A stretch of 11,549 bases of DNA, taken from the NCBI GenBank assembly GCA_002339125.1, contig DDJQ01000023.1, positions 72,837-84,385 of the forward strand, read 5' to 3'. This DNA is from Alteromonadaceae bacterium UBA2620. Lineage in GTDB: Bacteria; Pseudomonadota; Gammaproteobacteria; Enterobacterales; Alteromonadaceae. Under the pieces are notes generated by a model that was given only the letters and a program-made list of their open reading frames with translations, had not been told where the DNA came from and did no database searches. The position numbers were made by a program, and so were the translations under genes. Numbering within the stretch: the stretch's first letter is position 1; the number at the start of each line of letters is the position of its first letter. Shown here in pieces: positions 8,286 through 11,549 of the stretch.

Positions 8286-8378
8286 TTGTCAAAACCTGGC
8301 GCAAATCAGCATAATATTTAGCCGCTTATTGAAGAATCACTAAAAAACGCTTGTCAGCCTCTATGACATCGTTATAAT
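8286..8378 (+). promoter_or_regulatory. Tandem promoters for tRNA-Leu
   Basis: The proximal promoter is TTGTCA (8351-8356), a 16-nt spacer and a perfect TATAAT (8373-8378), giving a start near 8385, about 34 nt before the tRNA. A second candidate lies upstream: TTGTCA (8286-8291), an 18-nt spacer and CATAAT (8310-8315). Tandem strong promoters are common for stable RNA genes. The proximal one is well supported and the distal one less so. Confidence 0.7.
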
Positions 8379-8418
8379 TCGCAACCTGACTGTACGCAGT
8401 CACAGCACATCTATCAGT

Positions 8419-8505
8419 GCCAGAGTGGCGGAATTGGTAGACGCAGCGGATTCAAAATCCGCCGGGGGTAACTCTGTGCCGGTTCAAGTCCGGCCTCTGG
8501 TACCA
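8419..8505 (+). tRNA. tRNA-Leu (anticodon CAA)
   Basis: An 87-nt leucine tRNA that reads UUG codons. The acceptor stem pairs GCCAGAG with CTCTGGT (a G-U closing pair), followed by discriminator A and an encoded CCA at 8503-8505. The anticodon stem GCGGA/TCCGC encloses TTCAAAA, with anticodon CAA at 8453-8455. The long variable arm (from about 8463, GGGGGTAACTCTG) marks a class II tRNA, and the T-loop is GGTTCAAGTCC. It closely resembles E. coli tRNA-Leu(CAA) from memory. Its 3' 55 bases are duplicated downstream, so this gene is the likely integration target of the island, with its 3' half now supplied by the element. Confidence 0.97.
8451..8505 (+). repeat. attL-like direct repeat (tRNA 3' part), copy 1
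   Basis: Exact 55-bp copy of 11384-11438. Identity begins at the first base of the anticodon loop and ends with the terminal A of CCA; the flanking bases differ on both sides (8450 a against t, 8506 c against a). Anticodon-loop to 3'-end identity blocks are the usual att sites of tyrosine integrases that target tRNA genes. Confidence 0.85.
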
Positions 8506-8522
8506 CTTTTAGATGTGAACAC

Positions 8523-8546
8523 AAACCGACGAGAGTCGGTTTTTTT
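8523..8546 (+). terminator. Rho-independent terminator after tRNA-Leu
   Basis: An 8-bp stem AAACCGAC/GTCGGTTT (8523-8530 with 8535-8542) with a GAGA loop, followed by a run of seven T. It ends the tRNA transcript 18 nt after CCA. A near-identical hairpin follows the second repeat copy. The toxin gene reads toward it from the right. Confidence 0.9.
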
Positions 8547-8634
8547 GTGCCTGAAATCAGCGTCTTTCTGTAGCTCTGCTCTACCCTGTAAACGAGGGAT
8601 CAGTATTCATCCTGTTCTATTAATTTAGAATAAA

Positions 8635-8991
8635 TCAGACGAGCAAGTTAACTTCAAACAAAAGCTTTTTCAGATCTTGTCTAGAATCAATAACCAGAAG
8701 AAGGATGATCGTCTTTGTAGACTCATCGACTCGATAAAACACCACATTATGACTATCGACAAGAAGTTGTCTGTATTCAGTTAATCCTAGTTCCAGGAGC
8801 CTGTCACTATGAGGCGCAGAATACGGATTTCCAGAGAGTTGAGACTTAACTTTTGATTTAATAGCTTGCTTGGCCTCGCTAGCAACATTCTGATTAAATT
8901 TTCTAGTTAAAAATGCATTCAGTTTTTTCAAACAAAGTTTAAAAACCGGTGTCACTTTTATGCTGTATTCAATCGTCGTCAAATGCTTCAT
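8635..8991 (-). CDS. RelE/ParE family toxin of a type II TA system
   Basis: Probable toxin of the RelE/ParE superfamily: RelE types cleave mRNA at the ribosome and ParE types poison gyrase. I cannot tell which applies here. From ATG 8991 it has 118 residues. The fold signature runs from YSIKVTPVFKLCLKKL (residues 9-24) through a helical, lysine-rich middle to RLLELGLTEYRQLLVDSHNVVFYRVDE (64-90) and IILLLVIDSRQDLKKLL (95-111), matching the family pattern of Y-R, V-F-Y-R-V and the closing I-D-S-R-x-D-L. The start is uncertain: ATG 8991 overlaps the antitoxin by 23 nt, TTG 8982 is possible, and an ATG at 9021 would add 10 residues that do not belong to the domain. None has a good ribosome site, so translation is probably coupled to the antitoxin. 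Confidence 0.87.
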   Translation of the reverse strand: MKHLTTIEYSIKVTPVFKLCLKKLNAFLTRKFNQNVASEAKQAIKSKVKSQLSGNPYSAPHSDRLLELGLTEYRQLLVDSHNVVFYRVDESTKTIILLLVIDSRQDLKKLLFEVNLLV

Positions 8992-9196
8992 CCAGATCAA
9001 ATAGCCCATTCTGTCGCGCACTGCGTTCTGACAAATTAATGAGTTTTAATAATGCTATAGTTTGCTGCTGTTCTTCGTAGTCTTTCGCATCCTGAATAAC
9101 ATACTTTGGCTTGCCATTTTGCGTGACCAAAATGGGATTATCCAATTCCAGATGATTCGCATGTTCCTTCATGTAAGATACAGTTTGAGTTTTCAT
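8969..9196 (-). CDS. Phd/YefM family antitoxin
   Basis: Antitoxin of the pair, 75 residues. The Phd/YefM DNA-binding N-terminus is MKTQTVSYMKEHANHLELDN, then PILVTQNGKPKYVIQDAKDYEE (residues 21-42), the family core of two strands and a helix. The acidic tail (LFDLDEAFDDD, 65-75) is the likely toxin-wrapping part. ATG 9196 is chosen because the domain begins exactly there and an AGAG ribosome site precedes it; an upstream start at 9310 would add 38 basic residues that are translated promoter and operator DNA. It is first in the operon and overlaps the toxin. Phd/YefM proteins repress their own promoter, and a matching operator lies directly upstream (9210-9243). Confidence 0.92.
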   Translation of the reverse strand: MKTQTVSYMKEHANHLELDNPILVTQNGKPKYVIQDAKDYEEQQQTIALLKLINLSERSARQNGLFDLDEAFDDD

Positions 9197-9209
9197 GACA
9201 ATCTCTATT

Positions 9210-9243
9210 GGTCTAAATATAGACCTATTATAGACCGATAGAC
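9210..9243 (-). promoter_or_regulatory. TA promoter and autoregulatory operator
   Basis: A perfect inverted repeat, GGTCTA-aata-TAGACC (9210-9225), is followed by further TAGACC (9231-9236) and TAGACG (9239-9244) half-sites, so the half-sites lie 11 and 8 nt apart. On the minus strand a perfect TATAAT (9232-9227) sits between them, so a repressor bound here would cover the -10. The -35 is poor (about 9250-9255), consistent with a weak or tightly controlled promoter. Confidence 0.7.
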
Positions 9244-9392
9244 GAAAAACGAAACGGTTAGTTTTCCGAGTGAATCGCCATATTTTCACGATATGCCTAT
9301 ACCGGAACATTTATTTAATCAATTCGGCTTCAAGATTGGAAACTCTGCATGTTATGCTTCTTATATTAATTCAGTGATTCAAGACTACTTAC

Positions 9393-11060
9393 TTGACAAA
9401 GTTTGATAAAGATTTCCCGAAATTAGAGATGCGGCTTGACGCATTTTTTGATGCCATTGATGACGAAGATTATAAACTTGCCCGACTCATTGTAAAAAAA
9501 GCGGTCGGGAAATTCCCCCGACATCCTGTTTGCTTTGCGCTTCAAGGGCTAGCAGCTGTATTTATCGATAACGATCATACCGATGGTTATTTGTTTTTTA
9601 AGCAAGCAATAAACAGTGGCTACGCACCTGCTTTTGTATACTTTAATTTTGGACTCTGTGCCGAAAAATCTGGCTCAATTGCTGAATCTTTAGCGGCTTT
9701 TCAAAATGCGCTGGACAGTGCGTCACCGGAAGAACTTCATCAATATGAACCTGCCAGACTCCATCTCCAGGCGATAAGAGAACAACTTCCCGAACACCTC
9801 ACTTTAGAACAGTACCTTATAGACGCCGAAATTTTTGAAGAAGGTGTTGTATTGTTAGAAAGTCATAAGTTCAGTGAAGCGGCAAACTGCTTTACTCTAC
9901 TGTTAAAAAGCCAGCCTGAGCATGTACAAAGCTGCGGCAATTTGGGAATTTGTCAGATGTATTTAGGCGATCACTTGTCTGCAAAACGTGCGTTTCATCG
10001 AGCGTTGGCAATTGATCCGGATTACCTGTTAGCTGAAAATAACCTGATATTATTAAAAGCGCTTGAAGACGGAGAGATAGAAGAGCTTCCAGGATTTGGT
10101 ATTACCGATTTCTATGCAGAAAAAGAGAAAACCTCAAATCCTGCCACTGAACTCAATCAGGCAATATCACAAGCCATGGCCAACGAGCAATTTGACTCAA
10201 TTGAGGATGCCCAAGCATTTGTTGAGAACTATATGAATGAGCATAACAGTTCACCGAATACTGATATGCTTAACCTCACACCAAGCCAAACTCACAAGCT
10301 ACTTACTGAGCCTTTCGAATCCAGTGATTTACTTAGCTGGCAATTTTCGAATGTTACCCAATTTACATCAGCCCCTGTTTATTGGTTAGCTGTAAATTTA
10401 ATAGGAGCTTTAGGGGCTGATGGAGTTAAGTGCACCGCCAATGGAAATTTGCCCCGCAATTTTTGTCGGTCGCTATTCGATAGTTATATGAAAGAGTTTG
10501 CTCCTAGCTTTATCGTTTCCAAAATAAATAGAGAAGACGATTTCATTAACCTACATGTAGTTCGCAGCATCTTGTTGATTGCCAAATTAATTCGTAAACA
10601 CGGTGGGCGCTGGAAGCCTTTGAAATCAACATGGCAACTTTATGAGCGCATACAGCAAGGTGATAGCACAGCTGCGACTGAACTTTATCAAATACTGTTT
10701 AAAACGTATGCTACTGAGTACAACTGGGCGTATATTAGTGGTAATGAGAGCGATTGTGCATTCTATCAGTTCAGTATAGGTTACTCATTGTATATGCTTC
10801 GTCATCTTGGCACTGAATGGCGACATTACCGAGAATACCAGGTACTTTTTGAGCAGGCTTTCCCAGATCAAGCAGATCCGTTGTCAGAGCTTTCAAAGAT
10901 AGAATTTCCCTCCCAGTATATTTTTCATTTCTGGTTCGACTTTGCATGGCAAGTAGGACTAATTGAAAAACGTGAAAGCACCGATGAAAATACAAATGGA
11001 TTTTCCAAAGAAATCATAGCTACGCCTCTGTTTACCGAACTGATTTCTTGGCACATATGA
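9393..11060 (+). CDS. TPR-repeat protein with uncharacterised C-terminal domain
   Basis: A 555-residue soluble protein with no signal peptide or membrane segment. The N-terminal half is built of TPR-like helical pairs. The clearest run at about 151-223 (repeat blocks FSEAANCFTLLLKSQPEH and LSAKRAFHRALAIDPDY), and degenerate ones lie at about 27-130. An acidic, low-complexity linker (225-290) leads to a second domain. LTPSQTHKLLTEPFESSDLL (295-314) and VKCTANGNLPRNF (345-357) recall, from memory, an uncharacterised domain found next to SEC-C motifs and in pRiA4b ORF-3-like proteins; no SEC-C cysteine cluster is present. No catalytic motif is recognised, so the function is unknown. The start is TTG 9393, preceded by an in-frame stop at 9375 and without a good ribosome site; ATG 9429 (residue 13) is an alternative. 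It diverges from the TA operon and is more AT-rich than the housekeeping genes. Confidence 0.85.
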   Translation: MTKFDKDFPKLEMRLDAFFDAIDDEDYKLARLIVKKAVGKFPRHPVCFALQGLAAVFIDNDHTDGYLFFKQAINSGYAPAFVYFNFGLCAEKSGSIAESLAAFQNALDSASPEELHQYEPARLHLQAIREQLPEHLTLEQYLIDAEIFEEGVVLLESHKFSEAANCFTLLLKSQPEHVQSCGNLGICQMYLGDHLSAKRAFHRALAIDPDYLLAENNLILLKALEDGEIEELPGFGITDFYAEKEKTSNPATELNQAISQAMANEQFDSIEDAQAFVENYMNEHNSSPNTDMLNLTPSQTHKLLTEPFESSDLLSWQFSNVTQFTSAPVYWLAVNLIGALGADGVKCTANGNLPRNFCRSLFDSYMKEFAPSFIVSKINREDDFINLHVVRSILLIAKLIRKHGGRWKPLKSTWQLYERIQQGDSTAATELYQILFKTYATEYNWAYISGNESDCAFYQFSIGYSLYMLRHLGTEWRHYREYQVLFEQAFPDQADPLSELSKIEFPSQYIFHFWFDFAWQVGLIEKRESTDENTNGFSKEIIATPLFTELISWHI

Positions 11061-11383
11061 ATCCGGTGATAAAAAACGTCATTTACTCTAATCGAATGCG
11101 TGCGGCATCAGTAATCATAGCGTCTTCAATAAACATCAATTTATTTGTTATGGCATGGAATTTCAGATCAAAACACACCGTTTATTTGAATCTGATAGAA
11201 AGGGATTCCACCTAAACCTCATCACCTTTGTTTGGGGCTTCATGTACAGGGGGAGGGAGAATCGGGTAAAGTGGCACTAAGCATTTTCTATGCAAAAAGC
11301 TGTTAGTCATGCAAAGAATTTGCAAAGCGTCATTTTTACAGTTTAACTTGCTGATTTTAAATGATTATTTCAAACACCAACTT
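11061..11383. other. Non-coding right end of the island
   Basis: These 323 bases have no convincing gene. The longest plausible small frame starts with ATG near 11151 and encodes about 21 residues, with no known match. There is no clear terminator for the TPR gene. It holds a G-rich stretch with four G-runs (11234-11266) and three TGCAAA repeats (11291, 11310, 11321), the last two forming a small inverted repeat GCAAA-gaa-TTTGC (11311-11323). It may be remnant recombination or replication sequence. Confidence 0.45.
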
Positions 11384-11438
11384 TTCAAAATCCGCCGGGG
11401 GTAACTCTGTGCCGGTTCAAGTCCGGCCTCTGGTACCA
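11384..11438 (+). repeat. attR-like direct repeat (tRNA 3' part), copy 2
   Basis: Exact copy of 8451-8505 comprising the anticodon loop, variable arm, T-arm, 3' acceptor strand and CCA of tRNA-Leu(CAA). No 5' half precedes it, so it cannot fold as a tRNA. In the integration model this is the original chromosomal 3' end, displaced by the element. Confidence 0.85.
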
Positions 11439-11462
11439 AACACTTCTTAGGTGTGCATCAAT

Positions 11463-11486
11463 AAACCGACGTGAGTCGGTTTTTTT
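11463..11486 (+). terminator. Terminator after the second tRNA fragment
   Basis: The stem AAACCGAC/GTCGGTTT (11463-11470 with 11475-11482) has a GTGA loop and seven T. Stem and tail are identical to the hairpin after the intact tRNA, and only one loop base differs. It is presumably the ancestral terminator of tRNA-Leu. Confidence 0.85.
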
Positions 11487-11549
11487 GTGTCTTATTTTCT
11501 ATTCAAACGCAGATATATCATCCATTTGTCGATTGGCACCCTAATGGCG

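Larger units (their letters stand above)
8451..11438. mobile_element. 2.9-kb integrase-less genomic island in tRNA-Leu
   Basis: The segment is bounded by exact 55-bp repeats of the tRNA-Leu 3' part, with 2933 bp from one repeat to the next. It carries a toxin-antitoxin pair, one large TPR gene and about 320 bp of non-coding DNA, and nothing like an integrase, excisionase, relaxase or phage gene. Hand-counted lines inside the TPR gene are 37-45% GC against 52-57% in valS and lptG. The arrangement fits either a remnant of a larger integrated element or a cis-mobilisable element that borrows an integrase. A partial tandem duplication of the tRNA gene is the main alternative, but it does not explain the foreign-looking cargo as well. 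Confidence 0.7.

Noticed and set aside
9197..9310. N-terminal extension of the antitoxin to a 113-residue protein
   Set aside because: The extra residues are translated from the operator and promoter, and the Phd domain begins exactly at ATG 9196 with a ribosome site.
11384..11438. A second tRNA-Leu gene
   Set aside because: Only the part from the anticodon loop onward is present; the 11300-11383 sequence does not supply a D-arm or 5' acceptor strand.
8451..11438. Hidden or broken integrase gene inside the island
   Set aside because: No reading frame outside the three genes shows the R-H-R-Y pattern or other recombinase features, and the free non-coding space is only about 320 bases on the right.
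1..11549. CRISPR array or riboswitch
   Set aside because: No regularly spaced repeat set and no recognisable riboswitch core were seen on either strand.

Overview
This window looks like chromosomal DNA from a marine-type gammaproteobacterium, most likely of the Alteromonadales (an Alteromonas-like genome). That placement rests on the gene order pepA-holC-valS divergent from lptF-lptG, which is the same as in Escherichia coli, and on protein character. No database search was possible. The coding DNA of the conserved part is moderately GC-rich: two 60-base lines counted by hand gave 52% and 57%.

Region 1 (1-4574, minus strand) is a probable housekeeping operon. It reads pepA (leucyl aminopeptidase), holC (DNA polymerase III chi subunit) and valS (valyl-tRNA synthetase, whose C-terminus lies beyond the left edge). 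Region 2 (4575-6983) holds the divergent promoter region followed by lptF and lptG. These overlap by 4 bases and encode the two permeases of the LPS exporter LptB2FG. A near-perfect 25-bp-arm palindrome starts inside the lptG stop codon and separates lptG from a convergent RDD-family membrane protein gene. Region 3 (7586-8418) holds a CspA-family cold-shock gene with its own terminator, a promoter with an AT-rich upstream element, a long (~177 nt) leader and an upstream dyad. It also holds tandem promoters for a tRNA-Leu(CAA) gene.

Region 4 (8419-11486) is the accessory part. The tRNA-Leu gene is intact. Its last 55 bases, from the anticodon loop to the encoded CCA, are repeated exactly at 11384-11438, and each copy is followed by a similar terminator hairpin. 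This is the usual signature of an element integrated into a tRNA gene by a tyrosine recombinase. The 2.9-kb insert holds only three genes: a Phd/YefM-RelE/ParE toxin-antitoxin pair with a clear operator/promoter, and a 555-residue TPR protein with an uncharacterised C-terminal domain. No integrase is present. The island is therefore either a decayed remnant or a small element that relies on a recombinase supplied from elsewhere. The island DNA is visibly more AT-rich than the housekeeping genes. It is the most interesting part of the window.
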